Program-made: the position numbers and the translations under genes
Shown here: positions 1-11,040 of the stretch, one piece after another
Layout of the letters: every line of letters starts with the position of its first letter
Numbering within the stretch: the stretch's first letter is position 1
Notes under the pieces: generated by a model
Database searches by the model: none
Seen by the model: only the letters and a program-made list of their open reading frames with translations
What the model was told of the DNA's origin: nothing
Source: Trematomus loennbergii
Lineage: Eukaryota; Chordata; Actinopteri; Perciformes; Nototheniidae
Length of the DNA stretch: 64,000 bases
Reading direction: 5' to 3'
Assembly (NCBI GenBank): GCA_012861695.1
Contig: JAAOOA010000033.1
Span: forward strand, 21,728,934-21,792,933

Positions 1-452
1 AGATAACATATGTCAGAGTAAAAGGTTAGATATCTAGAAGAATTATTCCTTAACATGCACCAAATAATAACAAATTAGAAGGAAAAAAAGATGACATAAA
101 ATACAGATTTCAGTATTCTGAGGCTCTGAGCCCCATTTCTTTTCCTCACTGACGGCAAAAAAACTCAGACATTATACAATTTAAAATAAAAGGGATAGGG
201 TTAGGCTTAGGGTAAGATATTGAGTAAGAACATGTTTTTATGAACCACACAGCTTCTGGTCTTCCAAGACCCGACTGGACAAAAAGACGTGTTGCAGGCA
301 CGAAACATACTACCAATAGAAATACATTGCATTTAAAATCGTTCTGTGTGACACGAAAAAAATGTGAAAATCGTGTTGGTGAACACGAATCAATAGATTA
401 AATTAATTTCGTGACTAATAACACGAAATGCCGTGAGACTGGGTTGTTATAA
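1..452 (+). repeat. Unclassified interspersed repeat, copy 1
   Basis: This stretch shares long near-identical text with 34771-35140 and 40896-41086 (same strand) and with 39085-39345 (opposite strand). Shared blocks include the one starting GAACCACACAGCTTC, the block GTGTTGGTGAACACGAATC and the end GTGAGACTGGGTTG. No coding sequence is visible. The common right end at GAGACTGGGTTG suggests a defined element terminus. I cannot assign a class. The left edge may lie outside the window. Confidence 0.75.
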
Positions 453-959
453 CACAGTCAGTTGGCTTACGGCCCGCTAGTTCAAGCAACTGCTCTCCTA
501 TTCTCCTGGGGAGGTTCACGTTTTTCTTGCTTTACTTTTCATTCAACAACCAATACTGGATGTTTGCATATGTTGTCATAACTGGTTAATACGTTTGTTA
601 CTTCTACTGAGACCATGTTATGAATGTTCAACTTGGAGGTTTGTCTATATCTATTATCACAAGGTTTATCTAAAGCTATTGATGGTTCTGGCGGGGCTCG
701 ATCTCGCCAGGTAAGCTGTCCACGTTGAGATGCGAGTGTTATCGGGGGCGGGTAGCAGTCCCTCAGTTGGGGAGGGACCAGCTCTTTATTGAATGTTGTT
801 TCAACCACTTCAATTACATATGGACCTTCTATTTTAGGTTCTCAATGGTGTTTATGTTCTTATTGCTGTGTGTTTTATTTCAGTTTTTTTAAGGTGACCC
901 ATCCCCCTTTCCCTCCCTTCCTCTCCCTCACCCTTCTGACAGGGGGCTAGATTACTGTC
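453..959. other. No gene seen; possible LINE 5' leader
   Basis: Nothing in this interval translates into a recognisable protein. It lies between the repeat at the window start and the LINE endonuclease reading frame. The last 100 bases are pyrimidine-rich (runs of CCCTTTCCCTCC), and the part nearest 960 could be LINE 5' untranslated sequence. That is inferred from position only. Confidence 0.4.
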
Positions 960-971
960 TAAGGTCCCACA

Positions 972-1506
972 ATGACCCAGGCAAACAGGGCACTGAGTGT
1001 GGGTAAGGCGGCAACTACTTTTGTTAGCTGGAATTTTAGAGGTCTCAATCATCCAGTAAAGCGCAGCAAAGTGTTTTCCCACCTCCAGAAGCTAAAGGCA
1101 GACATTGTTTATCTCCAGGAAACTCATTTACGTACTTCTGATCACTCTAGACTCAAGCGGGGTGGTTTCTCTCACATTTTCCACTCCAAATTCAACACCA
1201 AATATAGGGGTGCAGCGATCCTGATACGTAGGCATGTGCAGTTTGTGGAATCTAAAGTAATTGCAGATACAAATGGCCACTATAACATAGTGCAAGGTCA
1301 ATTGTACAACACACCTATTGTGCTTGCATGTCTCTATGCTCCCAACTCAGATGATGCCGATTCTTTAGCAATTTCTTCTCTCTGCTCCCTGATTTGAACT
1401 CCCATCACCTAATTTTGGGGGCAGACTTTAACTGCGCCCTCAATCACACTCTGGACTGCTCCACTGTCTCCTCTAGACCACTGTCAAACTCAGCTAGAGT
1501 GGTGAA
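972..1506 (+). pseudogene. LINE AP-endonuclease domain, frameshifted
   Basis: From the ATG at 972 the protein reads into the endonuclease signature SWNFRGLNHPVKRSK (residues about 19-33) and LQETHL (about 48-53, the metal-binding Glu region), then AAILIRR and CLYAPN. That frame stops at 1397. A shift of frame at about 1385 restores LILGADFNC at 1410-1435, the catalytic Asp/Asn block of the exonuclease-endonuclease-phosphatase fold. In LINEs this enzyme nicks target DNA to prime reverse transcription. The later SDH catalytic block is missing, because sequence is replaced by an insertion from about 1508. Non-functional. Confidence 0.85.
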
Positions 1507-1507
1507 C

Positions 1508-1945
1508 TGAAAAACCGGACTTGACCAAACAAATCACGGAGCTCTCAGCAGAGGACAGCCGGGGACGCTCCCGCCGATATCAGAGATGTCCCTGCTATGT
1601 GTGGGAGGTAAGAGAGGACATTTAAGGGCTATGTTTGATGTCTTTAAGTATCACCTGCTGGGGTTTAGCTGCTGTCCTGTGCCTTCTTAAATCGTTTGTT
1701 TACGTCCCTCACTTCCGTTTCGCTTCTCATTTGCTAGCTGAACAGCTGATCAGAGTGGTTTCTTGGCCCGATAGCTTGTGTCCGACAAATGGCCGATTCA
1801 ACATGTTGAATCGGCCATGTGTCGACCGTGAAAGGCCAAATAAGGCGTGTCACGGCTGAGGGTTCGGGACACACCAAATTGACTTTGGGCGACAGGGCAC
1901 GCTTTGTCGCCAGACAACCGAAGATGGCCGATATCGGCCTGGTGT
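1508..1945. mobile_element. Insertion within the LINE, with a perfect palindrome
   Basis: Between the endonuclease and the WALNPRLL linker of the LINE lies about 440 bp that does not fit the LINE protein in any frame. It contains a perfect 28-base palindrome at about 1790-1817 (half-site TGGCCGATTCAACA). It also has GGCCGATATCGGCC at 1926-1939, another perfect palindrome. Together these suggest a small non-autonomous DNA element. I could not find clean terminal repeats or a target-site duplication, and the endonuclease C-terminus is missing, so an accompanying deletion is likely. Confidence 0.5.
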
Positions 1946-3841
1946 GTCTGGGCCTTAAACCCACGCTTATTATTAGATGAAGATTTTATTAAGTATATTT
2001 CCACGCACATCGATACCTTTCTTGAAATAAACCGTCAACCAGAGATGAGTATAGGCATTGTATGGGAGGCCATGAAGGCTTATCTTCGTGGGCAAATAAT
2101 ATCATATTCAATCAGTATTAGCAGAAAAAGGACAAAGCGAATGACAGAACTTGCTAATCGGATCAGGGACATTGATAGAATACACTCAACAAAGCCCTCT
2201 GCTGAACTGTATAAGGAACGCATTGCAGTGCAGGTGGAATATGACTCTCTGGCATCCACCTACATAGAGGACCTTCATCTGAGATCTAGGCAGACCCATT
2301 ATGAACATGGGGAGCGGGCCAGTAAATTACTCTCCCATCAACTAAGGCAGTCGGCTGCAGACAGTTTAATTGCGGAAATTGGAACGGCAAATGGGGACAC
2401 CATTTCAGATCAAAGGGGCATTAATGATCAATTTAAGAGTTTCTATGAAGATCTTTATTCATCAGAAGTCTCGGATGACTCTCTGACAGCTAACTTTCTA
2501 AAGGACCTTAAGCTTCCAACACTAGATCCTGACGATGTCTCGGCTTTAGAGGGGGACATTTCTAATGAGGAGATAAATCGCGCTATTAAAAGTATGAAAA
2601 GTGGTAAAGCCCCGGGACCGGACGGCTTCCCTATTGAATTCTATAAAAAATTTGCCGGCAAACTGACGCCTGTGCTGCGCGAAGTATATGCAGAGGCACT
2701 CCAGCAGGGTTCACTGCCCCCCACATTAGCTCAGGCGGTGATAACAGTCATCCTTAAAAAGGGCAAAGATCCAGCAAAATGCGACTCTTACAGACCAGTA
2801 AGTCTAGTCTGTTGTGATAACAAAATTCTCTCCAAAGCTTTAGCTCTGCGCCTTGAGACTGTTCTGCATAGAATCATCCACCCGGACCAAACAGGGTTTG
2901 TAAAAGGCCGACAGTCTTTTGGGAATCTTCGGCGCCTATATAATATAATTTACTCAAATCCAGGACTCTCCAGAGGCCCTCATCTCTCTAGACGCACACA
3001 AAGCCTTTGATCGCATTGAATTTGACTACCTATTTGCAACTCTTGCTAAATTTGGCATCGGCCCATGCTTTATCTCCTGGATAAAGGTCCTCTACTCTGC
3101 ACCTCAGGCAGCAGTTCGCACTAATAATATAATTTCAAAATACTTCCGGCTTCAACGGGCACAAGGCAGGGATGCCCCCTGTCCCCCCTCTTGTTTGATA
3201 TAGCCATAGAACCGTTAGCAGCTGCTCTCAGGAATCGGTCAAATTTTACAGGCATTGAGCGGGGAGGCATAAGCTCTTTGTATGCGGACGATGTTTTACT
3301 GTACTGCTCCGACCCGCTTAGGTCCATTCCGGCTGCACTCGATGTAATCACCTCTTTCGGCAAGGCTTCTGGGTATAAGGTCAACATGACCAAGAGTGTA
3401 CTCTTCCCCATCAATGAGACTGCGGCCAAGCTTTCATTTAGCGAACTCCCCTTTAAAGTGGCCATTGACTCTTTCACCTACCTGGGAGTGTGTGTGACAC
3501 AGGACTTTAAAACCCTGTTTAAAAAGAACCTGCAACCAGCTCTGGACAAGGTTAATGAGGACCTAAAGCGCTGGGCGTCGCTCCCTATTTCGTTGGCGGG
3601 CAGGGTGAACACCATTAAAATGGTTATTATGCCACGTATGCTGTATTATTTTCAGTCAATTCCTGTTTTTCTCCCTAAAAAGTTTTTTAAAGACCTGGAC
3701 AAATATATTTCCACTTTTATCTGGAATAAGAAAATTCCCCGTCTGCGTAAGGCATTTCTTGAGAAAAGAAAGTCAGAGGGGGGTCTTGCACTACCTAATT
3801 TTTTACACTACTACTGGGCTGCCAATATCCACTTTGGATAA
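1946..3841 (+). pseudogene. LINE reverse transcriptase domain, in several frames
   Basis: The first open segment (to 3010) gives the L1 linker WALNPRLLLDEDFIKYI, a long helical stretch, then the RT fingers GKAPGPDGFPIEFY, VILKKGKDP and SYRPVSLVCCDNKILSKALA. A frame change between about 2950 and 2990 restores motif A, DAHKAFDR at 2991-3014. A second, near 3150 (a missing G before the GTRQGCPLSPLLFD block), restores the rest. Motif C, SLYADD, is at about 3278-3292, followed by SGYKVNMTKS (motif D) and SFTYLGV. The segment ends in GGLALPNFLHYYWAANI at 3841. The enzyme copies LINE RNA at the nicked target. All catalytic aspartates are recognisable, but at least two frameshifts inactivate it. Confidence 0.9.
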
Positions 3842-4317
3842 TACCACGGGAGAAATGAGCGGAAGCGCTCTCTCCCTCTCTCTCTCCCCTCTCTTCCTCT
3901 CCTGACAGCCCGTCAGTATTGTGTGAGGCCGACAGTGAAGAATAAACATATTTATAACTAGTTTAGCTTGTTCCAGAGGTAGATAAAATAGCTAAGTGTG
4001 TTAGGTCTAACTCTTGTGTGTTTCGCTCCGCTCACCGGTCCGTCACAGCGGGTGGAGCTGCAGGATTTCTGCTTCACACACACGTTGCATACCGCTATTT
4101 TACTGTCTTTTTCGGACACCTTAAAATAATGCCAGACCGGTGAAGCCATTTTGGCGAGCTTGTTTTGCCGCGTACAGAGAAAAGTGTCATATATTTTACG
4201 TCATGCGATCGGCCCTCGCGATCGGCATGTTTAGAGAGCACGATCGGTAGAGAGTGAGTATCGGCAGATCTCGATCGGTGACCGATCGATCGGAGCATCC
4301 TTAGTAGAAAATATCAC
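3842..4317 (-). mobile_element. hAT-type insertion carrying a BED-finger fragment
   Basis: About 475 bp interrupts the LINE between WAANIHFG and NNPVVNSSLRIW. Its right part is rich in CGATCGG words (4205-4298, for example GACCGATCGATCGG), as in ends of some fish hAT elements. On the minus strand it encodes the start of a BED zinc finger (3958-4149). Some LINE codons are lost at the junction. Exact ends and duplication were not resolved. Confidence 0.55.
3958..4149 (-). pseudogene. BED-type zinc finger fragment of a hAT transposase (ZBED-like)
   Basis: The minus strand from 4149 reads MASPVWHYFKVSEKDSKIAV followed by CNVC. This matches the start of BED fingers in ZBED-type hAT transposases: an aromatic pair in W..YF, the SEKDSKIA core and the first Cys-x2-Cys pair. 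The second half, with the His ligands, is not conserved; the frame runs on into unrelated residues and a stop. BED fingers bind DNA near transposon ends. Only about 25 residues are convincing, so this is a remnant. Confidence 0.65.
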
Positions 4318-5249
4318 TCGAACAACCCTGTGGTCAATAGCTCTCTTAGGATATGGTCACAGTTCAGGAGGCATTTTGGATATAGACAAACTATCTCCTT
4401 CATCCCCATAGTTCGCAATCCGGCTTTCAAACCAGCCCTGATAGACTCCGCTTTCCATCTGTGGTCCCGGAAGGAACTTAAGTGTGTTGCTGATCTGTTC
4501 TACGAAGGGCTATTCACATCCTTTGAACATTTAGTTAAAGAATATGACATCCCAAGGAATCATTATTTTAGATATTTACAAATTCACGATTTTACAAGAA
4601 AACAATTTCCCTCCTTCCCGGCCGCCCCACCTGGTGGATGGATGGAAGACTGCCTGGGCCTTAAACCTTGTCAGGGAGGCTATATCTCAAAGCTATATAA
4701 TATTATTCAAGAAATCTCTAGCCCTTCCCTTAACCACCTTAAGGGTGCCTGGGAAGAAGAAATGGGCATAGAACTAACCGATGAGACCTGGCGGTCTGCG
4801 ACTGAGAACATACATAAATCCTCCGTCTGTGTGAGGCATGGAGTACTTCAATTTAAAGTGTTCCATCGATTACATCTGTGCAGGAGCAGGCTTGCCAGGC
4901 TGTACCCTGATGTTGATCCACATGCCAGAGGTGTCATTGTGCCACGGCTACCCTATTGCACATGTTTTTCTCCTGTCAGTCCATTGCCCCATTTTGGTCT
5001 TCTATATTTGAAACTTTTTCATTGATGTATGGCCAGAACATACAACCAAATCCCATAATAGCTGTGTTTGGAGTAGCCCCTGAGGGGGTCTCCCTCTCTA
5101 ATTGCCAGTCACACTCACTTGCATTTGCAACCCTTCTTGCCCGCCGTCTAATCCTCCTCAAATGGAAAGACCGGACTCCACCATCTCATGCCCACTGGGT
5201 GAGGGATGTGATGGCACATTTGCAGCTGGAAGGATCTGAGGTATCGTAG
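4318..5249 (+). pseudogene. LINE ORF2 C-terminal region with CCHC knuckle
   Basis: Coding resemblance resumes after the insertion with SSLRIWSQFRRHFGYR and continues through LWSRKELKCVADLFYEG and TWRSATENIHKSS to LARLYPDVDP at about 4920. A frame change there restores CQRCHCATATLLHMFFSC (about 4923-4976), the CCHC knuckle near the C-terminus of L1 ORF2. FWSSIFETFS, LLARRLILLKWK and PSHAHWVRDVMAHLQLE follow, ending at 5249. The region assists RNA or DNA binding during target-primed reverse transcription. Apart from one frameshift it is well preserved. Confidence 0.85.
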
Positions 5250-5345
5250 CCAGGGATGTGTTAACAAATACTACAAGCTCTGGCAGCCTTTCCTTGACTA
5301 TTTTAACAAACTCCCCTGTGCCAATCTGACTGCATGAAAATCAAT

Positions 5346-5870
5346 AAAGAAAGGTGAAATAAACAACATTGTAAATTACGTAACAAAGTTAGCTTAATTA
5401 AAAAAGAATGACACAATTAATGTCATAGTTCAATTAGATAAATAAATACTTTATTTCATGTTATTTTATAATCGTTAAATATGGCATGATTAATACAGTT
5501 TGTTTTACATGTTAAACCGATATGCGTATGTGTTTCTTGTGCCGAGGAACTAATGTTTGTTCATGTGCTGGTACTGCGTGTTTTGTTGATACACTGGACA
5601 ACACTGGACAACGTCTGTATTTGAAACTCTGCTGAAGTCTGTGATAAAGTTTTAATTTGACAAAGTTATACAGAAAAGGAACTTTAAGATTAATCTCCTT
5701 TCACGACAAGCGGCCAACGAGTTCTCACGGCGTAACGGAAGAGGGGAGGCTGCAGGATGAAAACTCCAATAAATAAATGCCCGTTTTAAAGAACTGACCT
5801 GTGTCTGTGTCGTGAAGAGAGCTACAGTGAGAACTCACCTGCTCAGCGCGGGTGGGAAAGACAATGAGAC
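5346..5870. other. Possible LTR and leader of the downstream BEL/Pao element
   Basis: No protein is seen. AATAAATAAATGCCCG at about 5768-5783, followed by a GTGTCTGTGTCGTGAAGAG block, resembles the poly(A) and R/U5 part of an LTR. The sequence just after it continues beyond the hAT MITE at 6728. I found no matching 3' LTR after 12754, so this is a positional inference only. Confidence 0.35.
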
Positions 5871-6719
5871 CAGTGTTGCCAACTCCATAGTAAGGAAAGT
5901 AGCTATTGGCTGTCCGAAAAGTCGCCAGAAGTCCCTAAATGACGTCATCGCCTAATTTGCATATCATGTAATGGCGGTAAAAAAACTTTCCACCCCCTTC
6001 AAGGATCAAAACTTGAAACCACCAGAGTAAATCCAGACGACAGTAGATCAGAAATGTCTCTATTAGAAAAAGTAGAAAGTAGAAATTTTTTTAGTAGAAA
6101 TCTCCCTTACAATAAAGGCAGTATAGTATGCCCGTGTGTCATCTCCAATAAATGGCTTCAACCATCCTTTAAACTCAGGGTTTGATTCCCACTCCTTTTT
6201 GTACTTTTGTGAATAGGCTACAGTTTAGACTGTAACATGATGACCTACGTGGATGTTTAGCTTGTCCCAGAGGCACACACACAGTGGACGAGGTGATTAA
6301 GTGACTGAGGCTGTGTGAGTCAAAGCAAAGCAAAGGCAGTTATTTATTATAGTGTGACAGTGACAGTGAAGAAACATTTACATTTTACATTTAAATCCCG
6401 CTCATGCGCAATTCATTTGCCGTCTCGACTCGGGAGAGTGTGGCTGTCTCCTCTCTGCTCTGACTGCAGCTGAGCTGCTGCGGGAGGCAACTGTGAGTCT
6501 GAGCGCCTGTGAGTACTATGGGAGGGCAGAGGGGCTCACGGCAGCACCGCAGCTCGTTAACTGCTGAACAATATTGAGTCTCCAAACACCAGAAAAGTCC
6601 CTAATAACACCATTATAAGTCGTTGAATTAGTCGTTAGTCGCTTTTGACAAAAATAAGTAGCCGGAGGGTTTGGAAAGCCGCCGAATTTAACGAGAAAGT
6701 CGCCGAGTTGGCAACACTG
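5871..6719. mobile_element. hAT MITE with perfect 8-bp target-site duplication
   Basis: The element begins CAGTGTTGCCAACTC (5871) and ends GAGTTGGCAACACTG (6719), a perfect 15-bp terminal inverted repeat. It is flanked by identical octamers AATGAGAC at 5863-5870 and 6720-6727. An 8-bp duplication with CAG...CTG ends is diagnostic of the hAT superfamily. At 849 bp, with no transposase, it is non-autonomous. Subterminal AAGTCGCC-like words recur at both ends. It sits in sequence that otherwise reads as one continuous leader. Confidence 0.92.
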
Positions 6720-6727
6720 AATGAGAC

Positions 6728-7146
6728 CGGAGCGAGAGACGACGCTGCGGTTCAAGGACCATCCAGCACATCAGAGAAGCAACGCCAGCGGTGCACTGTC
6801 GGCATGACGACGATTAGACTGTGTCAAAGTCGCAACATTTCAGGATAAAGCCAGGAAGTGCTCTACCACATCCTTCAAGTTCAAGGTGGTGTGAGAAGTG
6901 GTTCATCTGGAAATTGCAAATAAGGACTCAGGTCTATCATCTATGCTAAGCCTATATGCTGGTGATGAGGCTAATGTGTTGGTGTTCATGAATGTTACAT
7001 GTCAAAGGGTTTAAAGACGGAAAAAAAGAAAATAATCATATAAGAAAGTAAAGAAGTAGTTATAAATTCATAATGAAAGAAGATATTATCTATAAGTTCA
7101 AGTTAAAAAAGAAGGACATTTTCACATTTTATGAAAGATATTAAAC
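6728..7146. other. No gene seen; probable retroelement leader
   Basis: This joins on from 5870 once the hAT MITE is removed. It holds an A-rich stretch (7020-7110) and no recognisable coding sequence. It may be 5' leader of the BEL/Pao element, now separated from the gag region by the TTAA MITE. Confidence 0.35.
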
Positions 7147-7837
7147 TTAAAGGTGGGGTAGGTAATTTTGGAGAAACCAGCTCGAGTGCGCTAGAATTTG
7201 AAAATACACGGAAAAAATCTGCCACTTCCTTACAGAGCCCCTCCTCCAACACACACGAACGCGGCGCGCACATGACCAATGAGGGCACGGATAAAGTGTC
7301 CGTGACGTCACCCATAGGATTCTGCAGAGTTGCCGAGAAGCCCTTAGTAGGCGGAGTCGGCCACTAACGGCTCGACAGTGACGTCAGAGTCTAACTCCCG
7401 CCTGCTCCAGCCTGATCCAAATAAGGGCAAAGAGGCGGAGCCGAGGCGGGACCTGCTGCCTCCGAACTGGAAGTAAACAGAGCTAGCTCAGGCTAAGAAG
7501 CTAAGCTAACATGAAATACATGCATACCAAGTTACTGCGTGGCACTTTGGTTTTGATGAAACAGTGTAGTTCCCCTATATAACGTTACATTCATAATCAA
7601 ACGAGACAATCTGCAAGAGAATTAGCTATTTTTTGTTATTCTTAATGCTTGTCATCACGTTAATAAAATAAAAGAAGTACCGATACATAGCAGAACAATT
7701 GTGGCGATGTTCAGCTTAATAAGCCTTGTTTAACATAATTTATTTAGCTAATACTACAGCGGGCTGCAGGCGAACCAAGTCCGCGTTTCGCTGCATTCCT
7801 TGATCTCCAGTTATAACGCCGGACTCCACCGCCCGGA

Positions 7838-7918
7838 GCTAACGGAGCCGCAGGGGGCTCCGGGACGCCGGCTGGAGCTAGACGCCGGCTGGAGCTAGCC
7901 CCCTGCGGCTCCGTTAGC
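7838..7918. repeat. 22-bp inverted repeat with a tandem pair in its loop
   Basis: The arms at 7838-7859 and 7897-7918 are perfect reverse complements (starting GCTAACGGAGCCGCAGGG). The 37-base loop holds two identical 17-mers, GACGCCGGCTGGAGCTA, at 7864-7880 and 7881-7897. It lies in a GC-rich island in the middle of MITE copy A. Confidence 0.9.
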
Positions 7919-8034
7919 CACCACTGGGATAATTGGGTCCCCTTTTAACATTTGCTCCCGTTTAGCATTATGGGCGTCATAGCCATATACTAGAAAAGTC
8001 TTACCCAAGGCTGAATCATAAACTAAACTGTATA

Positions 8035-8035
<1 letters not shown>

Positions 8036-8104
<69 letters not shown>
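8036..8104. repeat. (TA)n microsatellite
   Basis: About 70 bp of nearly pure TA, with two TACA interruptions, inside MITE copy A. Reading frames here are artefacts of the repeat. Confidence 0.95.
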
Positions 8105-8109
<5 letters not shown>

Positions 8110-8954
8110 GTATAAAGGGTTACGTCCTTAGCTGGCTAATAAGGTACATAACAAACTAAGCTAACAAGCACACACACACCTGCTAATGGGTTAACATGTA
8201 TAATATTATCATTTTAGACTTCTTGGAAGTTCTGTTAGTACATTCAAGCGCACAGCACGACATTTTAATTGTCTGGTATTTGTAACAATATTCCCTAAAA
8301 GGCACAATCACCACGAACACGGCTAAAAGGTCAAGTACAGTAACTACAACTAACTAACGTTGTAGCCTAGCAGAGTGGACAAGTTGCTGTTAGCTGACAG
8401 TGAGGCACGTACCTGTCCATCAAAGTGACCACGCCCTAATTTATGCACAAACTTTAAGACCTAATATAAATAAAAGGGTTGCGTTAGAAAACAATTCACT
8501 CACAGATTCATAATCATGAAGGTGGAATCTAACTATATCCATAATAATATGTATTGCATCCAGGGGTAGAAACATGTTTTTTTCTGCTGTAAAATTGGGC
8601 ATTTTAACATGGGGTCTATGGAAATTGCTCCTTTCTGCAGTTATCGCCTATCGGCCAATATATGAACTGCAGTTTGTGGCACTTCCGTATTGGTGTCCCG
8701 GCTCTTCCCCAGAGTTTTCTGCTTGGTTTGTGCACAGATGGAAGGCTGACAGGCAGGTAGGCCATCCAGTTATTTTAGCCGGGCCGGCTAAAATGATTGG
8801 TCGTGCTTTTTACAGTACTCCGGCTTCCACAGATGACTTTTTTGTCAAAGCACTTAAGATATTCATTGCTATCGGGATGTTAAAAGCATGCCATGGAATA
8901 TAACAAAAAGTGTATCTCGAGCCGGTTTCTCAAACTTACCTACCCCACCTTTAA

Positions 8955-9260
8955 AGGACAATTTACTTGAGCTTTAAAGGGTCATTCCACTGATGACAAA
9001 AAGTGATTTAATGCCTTTCTAAGCATATTTCACTGCATTTAAGGGTTATTAATACCAAGCTAAATCTAATTCTTGTTATTTTGTTGTAAAGCTGAGGTCA
9101 AGTTAAACTTGTTAAGGAGTGCATACATTTGATAACCTCACTGATTACTCACATGTATGCCTACTGTATACATACATTTATACATTCAGAGATCCAATTC
9201 AATCTTAGTAGTTACATATGCTCTATTACAGTAGGTTATAAGTTATTAAGTCATCTCAAA
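8955..9260. other. No gene seen; upstream of BEL gag
   Basis: AT-rich sequence between the MITE and the first gag ATG. It is probably part of the BEL/Pao leader interrupted by the MITE. No motif stands out. Confidence 0.35.
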
Positions 9261-11020
9261 ATGTCAGAAGCAGGGAGTGAGACCTGCCACAAAAATGCCA
9301 AATCATCTGCTCAACTTGAAACAACAGAAACAGAGTTGGCAGAAGAAGTTGAAGAGCCACGAAGAAGTGAAAGAAATCGAACACTAACAGAAAAAGGAAA
9401 AGAACTCCAAGCTGAAAAGTGTACAACGTCACTACAGAATCGTCTATGAGAAATGGAGGTACCATGTGAGAATAGGCAAAGAAACACTGAAGGATGACGC
9501 CTCCAAGGGTGAATTAAGAGAGCTTATTGCAAATATAGAAAACACTTGCTCAGATGTAAAAGCCATGTATGCATGCATGTTACGTTTCATACATACTCCT
9601 GAACCAAACCTGCGACGCAGAGTTGATGCATATCACTTTCAGGATTCATTATTCGAAAGGCAGAGAGACAGCTTGAAGAGAATACAGCAGACTTAAAGGA
9701 AGAATCTTGGCCCGATGTTGGATCTGTTCTAAACTCAACTGACTCTTCATTATCTCCGCTGTCTTGTCGATCGAAATGTAGCCCCGCTCATTCGTCAAAA
9801 GATTTGAAGCTGCAGCTGAAGCCGCTGCATCTCAGGAAGTCCTAGCAGTTTTAGGTGAACAAGAAAAGGAAGCAACAGAACTTCAAAGGCTGGAGACTGA
9901 AGATAAAAAACAGATGGCACAATTTGAGTTCGAAAAGCAAGCCAGACAACAGGCATTGCAAGAAAAGCGCAGAAAGCTTGAACGCCTAGAAGAGGTTAAA
10001 AAGCTGAAAGCCGCAAGAGCTCGAGTCAAGGTGTACAATCGAAAAGAAGAAAATTGTAAAGCAATCGACTCACTGTATGATGTTGAACCAGCTAGAGAAA
10101 CCCAAGCTCTGTACTCCACAACTCCACCATTCGTTTATCAGTCTCAGCCAGTAACAGCACAAGTCATCAATGCTTCAAGTCCGTTCATACCTCAACCTCT
10201 ACAACCTACAAGTCAAGCTTAAAGTCTCCACAGTCCACAGCAAGTACCACAAGCTCTACCAACCTCAATACCCTTAGCTCAGATGCAGAATAGTGCTGAC
10301 TTGGTTAAAATACTAGCAGAAGCAATAAGTGCAAATCACCTTCCAACACCAGAGCCTGCATTATTCACTGGAGATCCTTTGAAATTCAAAGACTGGCAAC
10401 TATCCTTTGAAACTTTAATAGACAGGAAAAACATTCCAAAGAATGAAAAACTGTATTACCTAAGAAAGTACATAGGAGGTGCTGCAAAGAAAGCAGTAGA
10501 AGGATTCTTCCTGTTAGGCACCGAAGCAGCATATGACTCTGCCTGGCAGCTGTTAGAAAAACTTTATTATTGGGAAGTCCTTCAGAGACAAGCTACATGG
10601 ATGGCCAAAGATAAGCTCTAAAGATGGCTGCGAACTAAGAGAATTTGCAGACTTCCTTAAGAGCTGTGAGGCCGCAATGCCCCACATTAAGACATTGGAA
10701 GTACTGAATCACTGCAACGAGAGTCAACAGATAGGTTGGTATCCGGCTGGAACCGAAAAGCAATGGAGGCCAGACATGGAAACGCTGGTTACCCACCATT
10801 CAAAGTGTTTGTAGACTTCATATCAAAGGAAGCAGATCTTGCATGTGATCCCATATCCTCGATACAAGCTATCAGGAGTGTCGAAAGTGAAAAAGCAAAG
10901 AATCCAAGAAGCCAAACTATTCAAAGACACTGTCCACAAACACAACACAAAGTAGCATCCCAACATGCATCTTCTGCAAAGGAACAGGACACGTCCTCCC
11001 AAAGTGTAGAAGGTTTGTAG
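9261..11020 (+). pseudogene. BEL/Pao gag region, broken
   Basis: The ATG at 9261 opens MSEAGSETCHKNAKSSAQLE, then RRSERNRTLTEKGKELQAEK, a usual BEL gag start. After a stop near 9449 the frame continues with charged helical sequence. From 9914 a strong coiled coil follows (QFEFEKQARQQALQEKRRKL onward). The 10283-10621 segment contains ALFTGDPLKFKDWQLSFETL and KLYYLRKYIGGAAKKAVEGF, the conserved core of the DUF1759 family (Pao gag). Another frame at 10736-11020 holds WNRKAMEARHGN and FVDFISKEADLACDP. Gag would form the particle that packages element RNA. At least four breaks inactivate it. Confidence 0.8.
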
Positions 11021-11040
11021 AAAAGACAGTTGAAGATTGC

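Larger units (their letters stand above)
960..5345 (+). mobile_element. L1-like (L1/Tx1 group) non-LTR retrotransposon, degraded
   Basis: The domains run in the usual ORF2 order on the plus strand: apurinic endonuclease (972-1506), linker and reverse transcriptase (1946-3841), and C-terminal zinc-knuckle region (4318-5249), ending near an AATAAA-like signal at about 5340. Two foreign segments (1508-1945 and 3842-4317) break it, and each replaces some expected coding sequence. Several frameshifts are present. The motifs (SWNFRGL, LQETHL, GADFNC, GKAPGPDGFPIEFYK, YADD, GGLALPNFLHYYWAANI) are typical of the L1/Tx1 clade rather than L2/CR1. The element cannot be mobile as it stands. Confidence 0.9.
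7151..8950. mobile_element. TTAA-flanked MITE family 1, copy A (1.8 kb)
   Basis: The ends are AGGTGGGGTAGGTAA at 7151 and TTACCTACCCCACCT at 8936-8950, flanked by TTAA at 7147-7150 and 8951-8954. Three more copies occur (39604-39819, 41445-43651, 52965-53342). Shared inner blocks include GAAACCRGCTCGAG, CACTTCCTTA.AGAGCCCCTCCTCCAACACACACGAACG in pieces, and the near-palindrome ATTTTAGCCGGGCCGGCTAAAAT in two halves. No transposase is present. Compared with the 378-bp copy D, this one carries about 1.2 kb of extra central sequence with a hairpin and a TA microsatellite. TTAA duplication plus AGG termini fit piggyBac or Kolobok; I lean to Kolobok-like. Confidence 0.85.

Noticed and set aside
5346..5870. 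Definite 5' LTR for the BEL element.
   Set aside because: No second copy was found downstream of 12754, so it is listed only as a possibility.
7895..8107. Tyr-Ile repeat frame.
   Set aside because: Translation of a (TA)n microsatellite.
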